This document shows, piece after piece, positions 45,560 through 57,246 of a stretch of DNA of 64,000 bases. The DNA lies in assembly GCF_003144115.1 (NCBI RefSeq), contig NW_020312002.1, positions 149,614 through 213,613 of the forward strand, read 5' to 3'. Under the pieces are notes generated by a model. It made no database searches and was not told the DNA's origin. It was given only the letters and a program-made list of their open reading frames with translations. The DNA comes from Tilletiopsis washingtonensis (Eukaryota; Basidiomycota; Exobasidiomycetes; Entylomatales). The number at the start of each line of letters is the position of its first letter. Within the stretch, counting starts at the first letter, position 1. The position numbers and the translations under genes were made by a program.

Positions 45560-47126
45560 CTACTGATGCTCGGGCAGCGAGATACCTCCCACTCCGATTC
45601 CTGCTTTCCTGCGTCAGCCTCGTGTCGCACTCCTCCCCTCTCTCCAGCTCACCTCTCGGGCCAAAGCGCTTCGCGTAACAAGTCCTGCACCACACATTGC
45701 ACGCTGCCTTTTGCACCTGCTCCACCGGACCCTCCTCGAGCTTGCCCGGCTCCAGCGTCGTGCTGCAGCCGTCGCAGCGCAGGCAGAAGCGATGCCATGC
45801 TCGGCCGGCGGCTTGCAGTTGCTCTGCGAAGTCTGGGAGGCAGGGAGAGGGCGTCAGGTATGCCTGGACATGCTGGCTGCCGCCTGGCAGGATGTGATAC
45901 CCATCACCAACTCGAGGACAGAGGCTTCAGGACTCTAACTCACAGACCGCCTTTCCACATCGCGCACAAAGCGGCGTCCCACTGCCTCCTCTGACCGCAC
46001 TGCTCAATCCCACCGCTCTCACTCCTCTTCCTGGCGCCTCAAACTCCTTTGGCGCCGGCGTGGCTGGCGGTGTCCAGCTCGGCGCAGTCTTGACGCCTGC
46101 GCCTGCGGTGCGCGGAGTGGCGCGAGAGGGAGCGGGGAGCGAAGAGGCGTTGAGAGCGGGCACGTTGGTGAGCGTGGCGGAGACGCGGGTGATGCGCATG
46201 GTGGGCGCGGGAGAGGAATTGCCGACTGTCGAATTGCTGGCGGGAGAGGAAGGCACGGCAACTGAACCGATGGTACGTGCGCTCGACGCGGGAGAGGCGA
46301 TGGGCGAGCGTGGGCGCGCTGGCGCAGGAGGCGAGAAGGCGGACGCAGAAGACGCTGGCATCGCTTCCGGCTCTGGCGACGGCGTGCGTGCACGCGGCGG
46401 CGCAGCGCTAGGCTTGCTCGGCGAAGTGGGCGCACTGGGCATCTGCGCGACGCTCGGCTTCGGCGGGCTCGCAGGATGGCCCGGCCCTGCGCCGCGCGCT
46501 CTTGCGGCCGCCAGTCTCGAGACTGGCGTGGGCACTGCTGCGCCGGACGAGATGGCGTCGTCGATGGAGCGCACCGCGGAGCGAGGAGTGAGGTTGATGT
46601 GCGCTACTTGCGCGGAAAGGTCCAGAGTGTCGTCGCGATCGGGGTCGAACGAAGGCGGCTCAGGTGCGCCGCGCGATGCAGAAGACGACGAGGAGGAGGG
46701 TGCATCGCGCGTGTAGGATGCCGCCGGTGCCGCCGCCGGTGCCGGCTGGTCTTGCGAGCGTCGAGTAGTGTCGACGCTGCGGCGCTGCTGATCTAGGCTG
46801 CCTCTCTGCTCGAGACTGGCTCGTGGCGGCGTCTCTGTAGCATTCTTCGTCGGTGTGCCTCCTGCCGCCTTGGGCACTTCGGCCCTCAGCGGCACGGCCA
46901 GCCCGAAGCCGCCCTTGCCCTGTCCCAGATGCGCGCGATGGCAGTTGCGACAGTAGGCCTCGCCCTCATGCTCGACCAAGAGGGTGGAGTCGAGTCTGCG
47001 CGCGCAGACGACGCATGCCAGACAGGCCTTGTGGTATGGGCGTCCCAGCGGACCCACGACTTGCTCTGCGGCATAGACGGCGCGGGAGCAGCGCGCGCAG
47101 GAGGGCGAGCCGCCGAAGCGCGGCAT
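45560..47126 (-). CDS. Two-LIM-domain adaptor protein
   Basis: Predicted 468-aa protein, exons 47126-45944, 45832-45653 and 45603-45560 (the last acceptor is uncertain). LIM1 at residues 7-60 has CARC, HKACLACVVC and CRNCHRAH. A Ser/Pro/Ala-rich linker of about 320 residues follows. LIM2 starts at CARCGKAVYFAEQLQA and continues WHRFCLRCDGC, then CNVWCRTCYAKRFGPR. LIM domains bind protein partners through two zinc fingers. The two-LIM arrangement with a long disordered linker resembles fungal LIM proteins of the cytoskeleton or cell polarity, but I cannot name an orthologue. The final exon would end GGISLPEHQ-stop. The stop is 240 bp from the convergent RRP41. Confidence 0.82.
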
Positions 47127-48427
47127 CGTCGAAGGTCTGCGCTGCGCCGATGGGCGCTTTGCGGAGGGAGGGAGAGGGTGGAAGAGAGAGGAGAGAGAGA
47201 GCGATGCGCTGCGATGCGCCGGGAGCAAGGTGCGGTGTGGAGGTGGGAGGGCAAGTCGCGCGTCGGCGTCCAGCGACGTTCTAAGCGCGGCGTGACCCGT
47301 CCGCCGTGAGACGCGCCGCGGCCGCCTCCGAGGCTGTGCCGGCGCGTGCCCTCTCCGCGCGCGTGTGTCGTGTGCGCTGCCCCAGCCTTCGCCTATGCTG
47401 CGCACAGCCCCTCTTCACGCTTCCGACTGCGGCGTGCGGCGTTGTTGGAGAAAGTGAGATTACAGGTGGGCTGGAGAGACGAGACGCGGGTTCGCGGGGA
47501 CGGGATCGAAGCAGAGAAGAGTGGGGGTCGAGGGGTCGATGTGTGAAGGGAGAGCGGGAAAAGAGAAGTGAGGAGCGTAGCTTGTGAAACGTCGAGTGGA
47601 GGAAGGGACGAGGTCTGTGCGCTTCCTCTCCTCTCCTTCTCCTCCGAGGAGAGGAGGGCGGCGCAGACGTCGGATCTACGTTGGGTGGGGATGAGAGGTG
47701 CGGCGCGGCCTGCGCGCGACAAGGGCGGGCGGGGGTGAAGGGGGGGAGACGATACAGCAAACGCGAAATCAGGTGCACGATGAGGCGTGAGGTATGACGG
47801 AGATCGGGAGTTGATGAACGTGCGACATGTTGTGTTGAGCGAGGAGAGTCGAGAAGGAGAGAGCGAAGCGAAGAAGGTGGGAGAGAAGAGCAGTGACGAT
47901 GACCGACCGACCGATGGAGATGAGGAGAGAGATGCGCGAGAGAGATCTGCTCGGAGACGCCAGAGCGCGAGAAGAAGACCTAGCCGTTGGAAGAAGCACG
48001 TACACGCAGCGATACCGACAGCGATCGCTGCCGAGACTGCAGTGCGTGTACGGTGCCGTCTCCGCCGGCTACGTCGTCTTGTCCCGGCCTAGGCGTCCCA
48101 CGAACGACTCGCCCAAACGCGCCATCCCTCCGCCTCATCACTTGGCCGCCCATGATCGTGCGCGACTGAGCAAGCCGGGCCCTTTGCGTGACGCCGACCT
48201 CGATGCCGACGGCGGAGGTGGCGGCGGCGCCATCGTGGCAGGTTGATGCAGCGGCAGTGGTGGCGGCGATGGCAACTGCTGCTGCTGCTGCTGCGGTGGT
48301 CGTTGCTGCTGCGGCGGCGCTTGCGGCCGTCGTGGCTGCTGCGCTGCTGCTACTGCTCTCTCTCCTCCCTCTACTCCTCCTCCTTGAGCTTCTCGAGCTA
48401 CTCCTCCTCGCTCAACCTCCCCTCCCT
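47127..48427. other. Intergenic region upstream of the LIM gene, purine/pyrimidine skewed
   Basis: About 1.3 kb between two tandem minus-strand genes. 47127-47960 is GA-rich on the plus strand, as in a fungal leader and promoter read from the minus strand. 48240-48420 is GCT/CTC-rich and is probably 3' untranslated DNA of the next gene. No gene is supported. Confidence 0.5.
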
Positions 48428-50287
48428 CTAAAAACGCCTTCCATTCGACACCGCCGCTCCCTGCGCATGATGCGGCGGCGGCGGCGGCGGTCCGCGCTGC
48501 TGCATGTGTTGCGGCGGCGGCGGGCCACGCTGGCCTTGCGGTGGACCGTACGAGCCGCCTCCTCCCGGCGGCCCGCGCGGAGGCGGTGCAGAGCCGCCGT
48601 ACGAGCTGGCCTGCTGCGGAGGCGGCGGCGGTCCGCGACCAGGCTGCGGGAAGCCTCCTTGCTGCTGCTGCGGCGGCGGACCACGGTATTGCTGCTGCTG
48701 TTGCTGGTGCGCCTGTTGCTGCGGATACGCGCGCGGATCCGGCTGGCCCGGTCGAGGCCCACTATTCGTACGAGGCGGCTGCGGTTGGAACGGCGCAGGT
48801 GCCGGACCAGGGCGCTGCACGGGCGTATGAGCCGGTCCGGGACGACTTGACGGCACGGCTCTGGCCGCCGCGCCGCCCGCGCCCACGCCTGCGCCGCCGC
48901 GCGCTTGAGGCGCCGCAGAGCCACCGAGGCCGCTGCGCTCTGCCGCCTTGATGATCTCCTCGTCGAGCACGTTGAGCGCGGCACAGAGCACGATCCACTC
49001 GACCATGTCCTCGTTGCCCTCGCCCAACGTCTGCCACACGGCCTTCTCCTCCGCCGTCTTGCCCGTAATGCTGACGCGCGTGCCGCCGCCGCCTCCACCG
49101 CTGCCGCTGGCGGCGTTCTTCTGGATCTTGCCAAACTCGATGCGCTTGGGCGGGATGAGATGGCCGGCGTACGTAAAGTAGAAGAGCGTCCACCACGTGG
49201 CGTTTGGATTTGGCTTGCTGATCTGGAACAGCGGCTGCTCGTTGCCCGGCGCATCCGGGTTCGGCAGCGTGAGCTTGTACACGGGCGCGTGGATGCCCGT
49301 GTTGGTGATGCTCCACTTGAGGTTGCGCGACGCCTCGCAGCGCACCGAGCGGTCGCGCGTAGGGTCGGCGGCGTGCCCGGGATCAGAGGTGCCAGGTCCT
49401 CCCGGACCGCGAGAGCCGGGAGGAGGCACCATCTTGGCGACGCACAGGTCGCCCTGCGGAGATCTGCGCAAGGTGTGAGCGGGCGGGGCACACACAAGTC
49501 CGGCAGACGCATGCGCCATCAACGCACGGCGTCAGGAGGTACGTCTCCTTGTTGAATGACGTGTGGATGTAGGAGTAGCTGTGCGAAGAAGCAGTGTGAG
49601 CACAAGATGCGCCCGGCAGTTGCGGCTCTGCGCGCGCGCGACGAACAGCGTGTGGTGTGGTTGACCTGACGATGGCGAGCGACGTGAGCAAGGGATGCGG
49701 CAATAGAATGCGCGCGCGCGGGTCGCGAGACTCACCATGAGGCGTCACGATTAGCGTCGGCAGGTGATTGGGAATCGGCGCATGGTTGGGAGACGTGTAG
49801 ATCGAGTACACCGCTGGCGGGGGGCAGGGCAACGCGCGTGTAAGCCAGGCTGGTCAAAAGAAGGCAAGTCGACGGAGAAGAGGAGCCTGGCAGCCGTCAT
49901 GTATGCACAAGACGTGTCGCCAGACGAGGGACGGCCAAGTGGCACGCTTGCGCATCAAGAACATGCATGCGCTCACGGCCGACCCAACTCATTGCGCACG
50001 TCACGTCTGTGTGTGTGCCAGTGCTGGCCGCAGAACGCCACTTTCTGCAGCTGGCGCCATCCTCGTGCGGCAAGCGTTTCCCTGCTGCTCCATGCATCTC
50101 GCCGCCCCGCATCGTCATGCCTGCCCCGCTGCTCCCTGCCGCGCGCGCGCACTGATGCTGCGCCTCTTTTGCGCCTGCGAGGTCCTCGCCATCGCACCAC
50201 TTTGTACGAGCCCTCGGCGATGCTCATGCGGCACTCGTCCAAGCCTGCGTCTGCACCTCGAGGCAAAGACACACACTCACCGGACAT
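48428..50287 (-). CDS. Protein of unknown function with Pro/Gln/Gly-rich tail (N-terminus unresolved)
   Basis: The main exon is 49463-48428. Upstream exons that keep phase are 49578-49528, 49665-49647 (19-nt micro-exon) and 49813-49736. They give a continuous folded N-terminal region: AVYSIYTSPNHAP, then PTLIVTPHGQPHHTLYSYIH, TSFNKETYLLTP, GDLCVAKMVPPPG, SVRCEASRNLKWSITNTGIH and NATWWTLFYFTYAGHLIPP. The beta-rich pattern loosely recalls tubby/LURP-like barrels, but this is a guess. The last ~150 residues are Gly/Pro/Gln-rich (YPQQQAHQQQQQQYRGPPP) and likely disordered. A possible first exon is ATG 50287-50281 spliced to 50250, giving MSDAGLDECRMSIAEGSYK; I could not phase it to the rest. Confidence 0.65.
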
Positions 50288-52126
50288 GCTGGGCGCACTT
50301 GACTTGCGGGCAAGGTGCTAGCGCGCAGAGCTAGCTGGCTTGCGCCCGGGGAGAGAGCACTGCTGAGGGTATGGAGCGCGCACGAAGGGGAAAGCGGTGT
50401 CTCTCTCTTTCTCTCTTCGAGCGGTGGGCTGCACTGAGCGGCAGACGTGGGCGCGAAGCAAGAGGGCTCGATGCGCGCGCGCGCGCGTGGGGGGACGAGT
50501 GGACGGGCGAGACGGAGAGTCGAGAGAGCAGCAGCAAGGAGCGATGGCAGGGAATGTGATGGGCGGTGCGCACGCGGCGTGGCGTGGCGTGGCTGACGAA
50601 GGCGAGGCGAAGACGTGTGACGACGAGAGGTGCTGGAGCTGGAGCGGTGGGAGCTTGAGTTGGTGGAGAGGAGACAAGCGCGGCCGTTGCACGTCGCGGC
50701 GTAGCGCCGGCGCGGCTCAGCGGCAGAGGCTGAGGGCGCCTCAGGATAGCCCCGCGCGCCGCGCCCTCGCCCTCGAGAGAGGGGCTCGGCGCGTCTGGCA
50801 TCCCGGCGGCACGCGAGCAGTCTCCTGCAGCACAGCCGCACGCCTCGCAGCCGCGCGACGCTCGGCACCCGGAGGCGGCGGCAACTGCAGGCGCGCGGCG
50901 CGCCTTGCTCTCTCATCTCGCTGCTCGCCTGCCGGCGCTGCCTCCGCTTGCGGCGGCCGCCTCGCACCGCACTCCCTCGACATGCCGAGCTCTCGCCTCC
51001 TCTCACAGCGGTTAAGATCTCGCTCTGCTACAGTCGAGTATGCGCTCGCTGTGCGTATCTCGACGCGCAGCAGCGAGAGAGAGGGAGAGCGATAGACCTC
51101 GGCGCCTTCTGAGGGTCGCTCACAAGCAGCCGATGAGATGCCTGCAAGCGTGGAGTTGGATGACGCGCCGTCTCAGCTCGTGCCGCGGCGCCAGGCGAGG
51201 CAAGTGATGAAAGAGAGGGCAGGGCGCAAAGAAGGTGCGGCGCCGAAAGCGACGGCACAGCGGCAGCTTGCAGCTCGGCACACGAGCGCTCCACCGCACC
51301 GTACAGTCAGAGTCTGAGTAGCCAGCTCCCAGCGCTGCGGCAGCTGCGACGCCTCCCATCAAGAGGCTCGCACAGCCGCAGGCATGAGGCATGGCTGGGC
51401 GTTGCGCACATCTCATGCCGCACACGCCCTCGCTCGGACCGGGAAGAGACGCCGTCTCGCCGTTCCAGCCGTTCTGCGTGCGCTCGCACCGCCCTCACTT
51501 GCGCCTCATCTGCCCGATCTTGCCTCGCTCGCTCCTCCCTCTCTCTCTCGGGTTCTTGATGTGCTCCAGAGCCTTCCTTCCCTCACCTCTCACTCAGCAC
51601 TGACTTGAGCCCCTGCCGTTCTCCTGTCTCTTGTGCTCACTAGCCTTGGCCGCGAGCGAGTCGGCGGACATGCAGGAACGGCGGACCCTTCTTTCTGTCA
51701 AGGATCTGCGGCGCATAGCGCATGACGCTCTCGGCGCGGTGCTCGGCGCAACGCGGCCAGGCTTTTCGCCCGCGGGCCGTCTCTTCTCGCATCTGGGTCT
51801 GCCAAGAAGCACAGCACACAGCGCGCTTCCCGCTCTGTTGGGCTCTCCCACTGCCAACGACACTCAAAGCTCACAGTAAGAGTCCGACCAGCGAGCTCGC
51901 ACACGAGCAACAGAGAGGATCAAGAAGGAGGGCGTGCTATGTGCTCGTGAGAATAAGTATTGACAGAACTTCGAAGTTGAAGCTGCGAGTCGGGGGGCGG
52001 AAGCACAGAGAAAGAGAAGAGTAGCGAGTCTCATGCGAGTCGTTTCGAGGGCGAGTCGGGTCGGGCTCCCAGCTCCTTGTCCTTCGCGTCGACACGAGAG
52101 AGAGAGGCAGCCTGTCATGGTGCCGT
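50288..52126. other. 1.8-kb interval without a supported gene
   Basis: Between the Pro/Gln-rich-tail gene start and the oxygenase 3' end. Both strands hold only short Arg/Ala/Ser-rich frames. A GC dinucleotide run sits near 50474-50487. I looked for splice-connected frames, tRNA boxes and repeats and found none I would defend. Confidence 0.5.
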
Positions 52127-54211
52127 TCATTCACTCTTGTCCTCCGTCGTCGTGGGGCCCGAGGAGTGAGGTTCGAAGGCCCAGATGCCAGTGAGCTGCG
52201 AACGCCGCCTAGATCAGCTTGGGGCTCCTCAAGGGGGTGCTGTGCGCGCTTCAGACTTACCGGCTTGCCATGCAAGCGCGTCGCTTCCGCCAAAATCTCG
52301 GCGTGTCCAATACGCTCCAGGCTGTGGAGAGCGCTTGGGCGTCAATGCACGACCTCTCCAGGCAAGCGTCCTCGAGTTTCCACGTCTTGCCCCCTACTCA
52401 CCCCCTCGGACCGCATTCCTCAAGGCGATAGCCCTTGCCCGCCCACTTCTTTGCGCCCCACCTCTGCTCTTCGGCGACGAAGAAGCGCTCGTAGAACCAG
52501 TAGAGCGAGTAGCGCGGGACGGGAGGCATGTACTGGCGCGAGACGGCGTCAGCTGGAGGTAAGCGGGGCCGGAAGAGAAGGGTAGGGCTCACGTGAGGGT
52601 CGGACTCTGTCGACGAAGCGGTGAGCGTCAGAGGAGAGAGCCGAGGTAGTGCAGGAGCAAAGAGAACTCACCAGCCCAATGCGGATGCATCCTAGCCTTT
52701 GCTTCTCCCTTCTCACTCGCTCCCACAGGACAAGTCTTGCCTTCTCCCTCCATCGCGCCCGTCGCAGGGCACATTCCGATGCCTTGCAGGCCCGAGATGT
52801 TCTCGTTGGCGTACGGCGCAATGCCGCATGCATGCCTTCTCGGCAGGCAAAGATGTCTCTGGACGGCGCCAAACGTCATGAAGACGCCCTGCATGAGCGT
52901 CTTGAGCCACGTCGGCGGCGCGGCGAAGCCGACGGCCAGACGCAGACGCTCGTCCATCACGCACGCAATGACGTGACTGAGCGCGGGCCGCAATGCCTTG
53001 GGCGCGTGCGCGAGGAGCACATCGACGGTGCGCTCGGCCAGCTTGACGTTGGACTCGGCACAGATGAGGTGCTTGACTTCGTACGCCTCGGCCCATGCGG
53101 CAAACGCCTCGCGCGTCGCAGGGATGGAATGCATGCCCATGCAGCGGCCGACGTGGTAGAAGACGGCTGGCGAAGACAGAAGATGAGATTCGGAAAGGCG
53201 AGAGGAAGAAGGCAGGGGGGGGGGGGGGGGCGTACCGTAGAGAGCTTCTTCCTCTAGAGGCGTGGCTTCGCGGTAGCCCATCACCTTGTAGCTGCGTTGC
53301 GAGAATGAGCGACAAGGAAGAGGCGAAGCGTGACTCTTGACGGGCAGGGAAAGCAAGACTTACAAGCGGACGGGCTGGAAGACAAACGTAGAGAGAGTGT
53401 ACACCAGATCTGCACCAGCGGGCCCATCCATCAGCATGCAGCGCACCGGCCCCTCGCGCTTCGTCGCTCGGCCACCACTCACCGTCATTCGAGATGCCCG
53501 CTCCTTTCGGTCCATGAATGCCATTGGCTCTGCGGTGCAAAAAGTTGACGCGAGCAAGCGCGATTGCGGAGCGTGGATCGTCGGGGATGAGATAGTCCTC
53601 CTCTCCCGGACGCGCCACGTCGTTGTCTTGCAAGTCGAGGCGCGGGATGGGATACGTGAAGAAGGAGGCGACGAGGAGACCTGTGTCGACTGTGTGTCCC
53701 CCATCGCAGGTCTTAGTTCTCGCTGGGAGCAAGGGGGGGGGGGGGGGGGGGGGGGGGGGAGGGAGGAAGGACGAACCGAAGCGACGACTGCTCTTCTCTT
53801 TTGCGCCCAGCTGCCCGGTGCGCATCAGGATGCGCGAAATCGTAGGGATGCCATACGTGCGAAAGACTGCAATTTCGAGCGACTTGAGGGAGACCCAGGG
53901 CATTTCGTACGACGCCAGAGTGTGCCAGATGTACTGTGCGCGCATGTGATGGTCAGCGAAGGGCGGAGAGGGCAGAAGGAGTGAGCGCAATGTTTACTCA
54001 CCTGGGCATCGCGGATGCCACGCAGGCCAGCCTGCGTCATGCGAGGCAGCCCGCGTGCTTCATCCTCGGCCGACAGGGCGTAGCGATGGAGGAAGAGGGC
54101 CTCGATGGAGCGCCGCAGCTTGTGGCGCTGGTGCCGGACGTGGAGCACGTGCGCCACGAGGAGCAGCGGGAGCGCGAGGAGCGCCAGAGTGCTTGGTGAG
54201 AATGCGGACAT
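52127..54211 (-). CDS. mpaB/rubber-oxygenase-like (DUF2236) ER-bound oxygenase
   Basis: Predicted 481-aa protein in ten exons: 54211-54002, 53933-53777, 53689-53483, 53409-53364, 53291-53236, 53166-52672, 52606-52593 (14 nt), 52532-52402, 52321-52261 and 52195-52127. An N-terminal hydrophobic anchor (TLALLALPLLLVAHVLHV) precedes the catalytic domain, with IPTISRILMRTGQ, DTGLLVASFFTYPIPR, RVNFLHRRANGIHG, DLVYTLSTFVFQPVR, YKVMGYREATPLEEEALY and VFYHVGRCMGMHSIP. This pattern fits the mpaB/B'/rubber oxygenase family, proposed to be heme-dependent oxidative-cleavage enzymes (MpaB acts in mycophenolic acid synthesis at the ER). No biosynthetic cluster surrounds it, so the substrate is unknown. Two introns carry long poly-C tracts. 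Confidence 0.83.
53215..53230. repeat. Poly-G (16) in oxygenase intron
   Basis: Uninterrupted G run on the plus strand, therefore poly-C in the transcript, directly after the GTAC donor of the fifth intron. Confidence 0.9.
53733..53759. repeat. Poly-G (27) in oxygenase intron
   Basis: Uninterrupted G run on the plus strand, poly-C in the transcript, within the second intron. Its exact length may be affected by sequencing. Confidence 0.9.
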
Positions 54212-55543
54212 GGTGTGAGTAGCGCGTCGGAAGGTTTGAGGTTTGAGAAGCAAGAGACGGGAAGAAGCGAGAGGAGGGTGGCTCTCTTATACCCTTGGCT
54301 GCCGGCTGCTCTCGCACCCTGGACGCCCCGTCTGAGCGCGCAGGTGCCGGGCCGCTTGCTCTGACGCTGTGCCGCTGCCGTGCGCTTGGGCCGAGTTGCT
54401 CTCGAGGGGATGTGACGCCGCTTCGCGCTTGCCGAGCGCTTGGAGACTCTCACTTGTTGAGAGAAGGCAAAGACAGGCAGCGTGCGGCGGCGTGTGATGT
54501 GCGAGAAACGACGCGAGAGGACCGGCACGGTGCGCGGGAGCAACTCTCCGCCCTCAGGGGCTGGCGTCTGTCAAGGACGTGACGTGTAGAGGGGGCAGAG
54601 CACGCCAAATGCCTCTCGCTTTCGATGCTTCGCTTGCGGGTGAAAACGTCCTCAAGAGGGCCGCTCAGGTCCCTGAGAGCGATGGCTTGGCGAGCATCAC
54701 AGGCAAGAGGCAGAGGGACCAAAGCAGGGCAAGCGAGGGTATAGCGAGCAGCTCCTCCGACGTCGCACGGCGCAAGAGCAAGGATGGGTAGCCTTTGGCG
54801 TGCAGCGCCCCCGACGGAAGCGTGGCGGGTGCGGGTGCGGAGAGAACTCGACTCTGCAGCTGTGAGCGCTCGGCACCGGGGCTGCGTACCCGATGACAGG
54901 GGACCTTCTCTCTCTCTCTCTCTCGCTGCGTGCCGTGAGACGCGAGAGCATCGCCATGCTGCGCTCCGGCAAACTTGATTGGTGCCACGGCGCCGAGGCA
55001 AGCCATGTACCTTGCTGCTGTGCTGCTGCGCTGCCGTGCGATGCTGCGGGCGCGGCTTCCGTCGGCTGCGCGTGTCAGCGCTGCTGAGCTGGAGGCGAGA
55101 TGCGGGGAAGCGAGACCTGCTGCACCTTGACCGGCCGGCGGCGGTCCGAGCCTCGGCTTCGTCTGGGCCGGCTGATCTCTGAATACAGCCTCGGCGAGGC
55201 GACGAGAAGCGCGGCGAGGGTGGTTGTAGTCGCGCCGGATAATCCCGTCCGTCTCTCCGCTCCCGCCATGCGCCTTGACGCGAACTCGAAGCGATGCAGC
55301 GCGCAGCTTCACCTCCTCCACTTCCAAGTCCCTCTCCCCAGTCTGAGTCGGCAGCGCAAGCAGAAGCATACCACGCACCTGCGCACGCTCTCTGCATCGT
55401 CGATCGTGCACGAGCGCCCATCTTTCCGCACAGCAACGACGCACACGCCAGCACGCCCCGGCTCCGGTCCGTTGCCCTCTTCGCTTTTGCCCCTCGCTCT
55501 TTGCCCCTCAACAAGGCGCCCGTGCGCTCCTTGCGCTCGACAA
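54212..55543. other. Divergent intergenic region with CT microsatellite
   Basis: About 1.3 kb between the divergent oxygenase gene and the small membrane-protein gene. It has a CT dinucleotide run at about 54907-54925. Pyrimidine-rich sequence before 55544 fits a plus-strand leader. No supported gene. Confidence 0.5.
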
Positions 55544-56729
55544 ATGGCCTTCACCTTGTTCGCCTCGCCTCGGCCCTTCAAGCCTCGCGCCGGCGCCGCC
55601 AGTGACGCAGGCAGCAGCAAGAGCGCCAGCCACGCCAGCGGCGCTCCTCGGCCCGCCGCCGGTGCGCCAGGAGGCGGGAGCGGCGCAGGCGGCGGAGGAG
55701 GAGGAGGAGCAGGGCCATCGCGCACGCCGCGCACGCCACTGCCGCTGCCGCTGCCGCGCTCCAGAGGCCCGCCGCCGCCGCAGCTCTGGAGCACACGCAC
55801 CATGATTCTCTTCGCCAGCTGTGTCGGCAGCTTGGTGAGTGTTGCGCCATGTGCCGTGCAGCCTCGACGAGAGGGCCGAGAGTCGCATTGTGGGGGGGGG
55901 GGGCATGCGCTGGCCAGCTGGACGGCAGATGGGAGCCGCAGGGAGAAGTAAGAGGGCGGCGCTGGGACGGAGAGCATCGAGCGGGTGCGAGTGGCTGGTG
56001 TGGCCAGACCAGCGGCGATGGACACGGAAAATCTAGCTCGAGGGGGATGAGCGAGAGGCACAGCACCGGATGGGGGTCAGGTAGGAGTCAGGAAGCAGAG
56101 AGCAGGCGAGCTGGGCACTTTCTTGGGGACCGACTGCGAGAGGTGTGCCTCCTGCAGTCCCCTCATGAGAGCAAGCTTCGCAGGCTGGCGCCATTCTGGA
56201 CGACCACTTGAGCCCCCCCGCTTCACACTTTGTCACGAGCTCTCGCAGCCTCCCGGTGCTGAGACAGGAAGAGATCCATCTCTTTTTCTGGCGCATCGCA
56301 GGGGAAGAGGGGGAGAGAGGGGGGGGGGGGGGTTATTGTGCATCCAGCGCAATCTGCGCGATCTTCTCCACCGCCGGCCTCTCACAGCGTCACCTGCTCC
56401 TTCTTGCCACGTCCCCCCCCCTTCCCCCCTCTACTTTTCTCTTCTTTCCCGCACTTGCCCAGTTTCCCTCATGGCTGACTCGCCGCCCCCCTTGGCGCGC
56501 GCGAGACCAGACATTCATCATAGGCACCTCGCAAGGCTACAGCGCCGGCAAGCGCGCGGCGCTGCAGGATGCCGAGTTGGGCCTCGTGTCTTCTCCCGCT
56601 GCTGCTGCTGCTGCTGCGTCGCCTGCGTCCAAGGCGGCACCAGAGGAGCTGCAGCTGGGAGGAGTGGGACAGGACGCCTTAAGGCCGGCACAAGCGTTGG
56701 GCCAGGGTGCACGATTGCCTAGTATTTGA
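55544..56729 (+). CDS. Small single-pass membrane protein (hypothetical)
   Basis: Proposed 169-aa protein from two exons, 55544-55834 and 56511-56729. The N-terminal ~85 residues are Ala/Gly/Pro/Ser-rich. The junction joins MILFASCVGSL to TFIIGTSQGYSAGKR, which makes one clean transmembrane helix followed by a positively charged stretch, good support for the splice. The C-terminus is Ala-rich and ends GARLPSI. The intron is unusually long for this window (676 nt) and contains two G-runs (near 55892 and 56319-56332), so a hidden small exon is possible. I recognise no family. Confidence 0.6.
56319..56332. repeat. Poly-G (14) in intron of small membrane-protein gene
   Basis: Uninterrupted G run. 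Here the sense strand of the host gene is G, unlike the other intronic runs. Confidence 0.85.
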
Positions 56730-56963
56730 GACACATGCGCATGGGGGTAACGCAACCCACATCAGATACACTGCGCAGGATCGATGAGAAACCATGAGAA
56801 GGAAAAGAGGAGACGATGGCAATTAGGCTCTCTCGCCTTCGGTGGGTGCGTGACGTGGGGGAGAACAGAAGAAGCGCGCTGCAACGCTTGGCGAGGCAGC
56901 CAATTGGATGTGGGGAAGAGGGAGGACGTGCAAAGAGAATGAATGGTGGGCATGGTGTGATGC

Positions 56964-56971
<8 letters not shown>

Positions 56972-57010
<39 letters not shown>
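56972..57010. repeat. GA dinucleotide microsatellite
   Basis: About nineteen GA units with one interruption, in the convergent spacer between the small membrane-protein gene and the RNase gene. Confidence 0.9.
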
Positions 57011-57012
<2 letters not shown>

Positions 57013-57089
57013 CAAAGCCCGCTCTCTCGATCTTGCGCACTGTCGCGAGGGGGCTGTCCTTGCTGTGGGGATGCCCTTTGCAGCGTGGC

Positions 57090-57210
57090 TTAGTAGCTGC
57101 AGCGCACAAAGGAGTTGTCCGACGACGAGGCGTGGTAGATTGCGCCGCAGAAGGCGCCGCTGTTGGTGCCGTAGATGACGCGGTCGGGACCGGGGGAGCC
57201 TGTTGAGAGG

Positions 57211-57246
<36 letters not shown>

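Noticed and set aside
48240-48430. Leu-rich plus-strand frame near 48188-48850
   Set aside because: It is the reverse complement of CAG/GAG-rich 3' DNA of the minus-strand gene, so the poly-Leu is an artefact.
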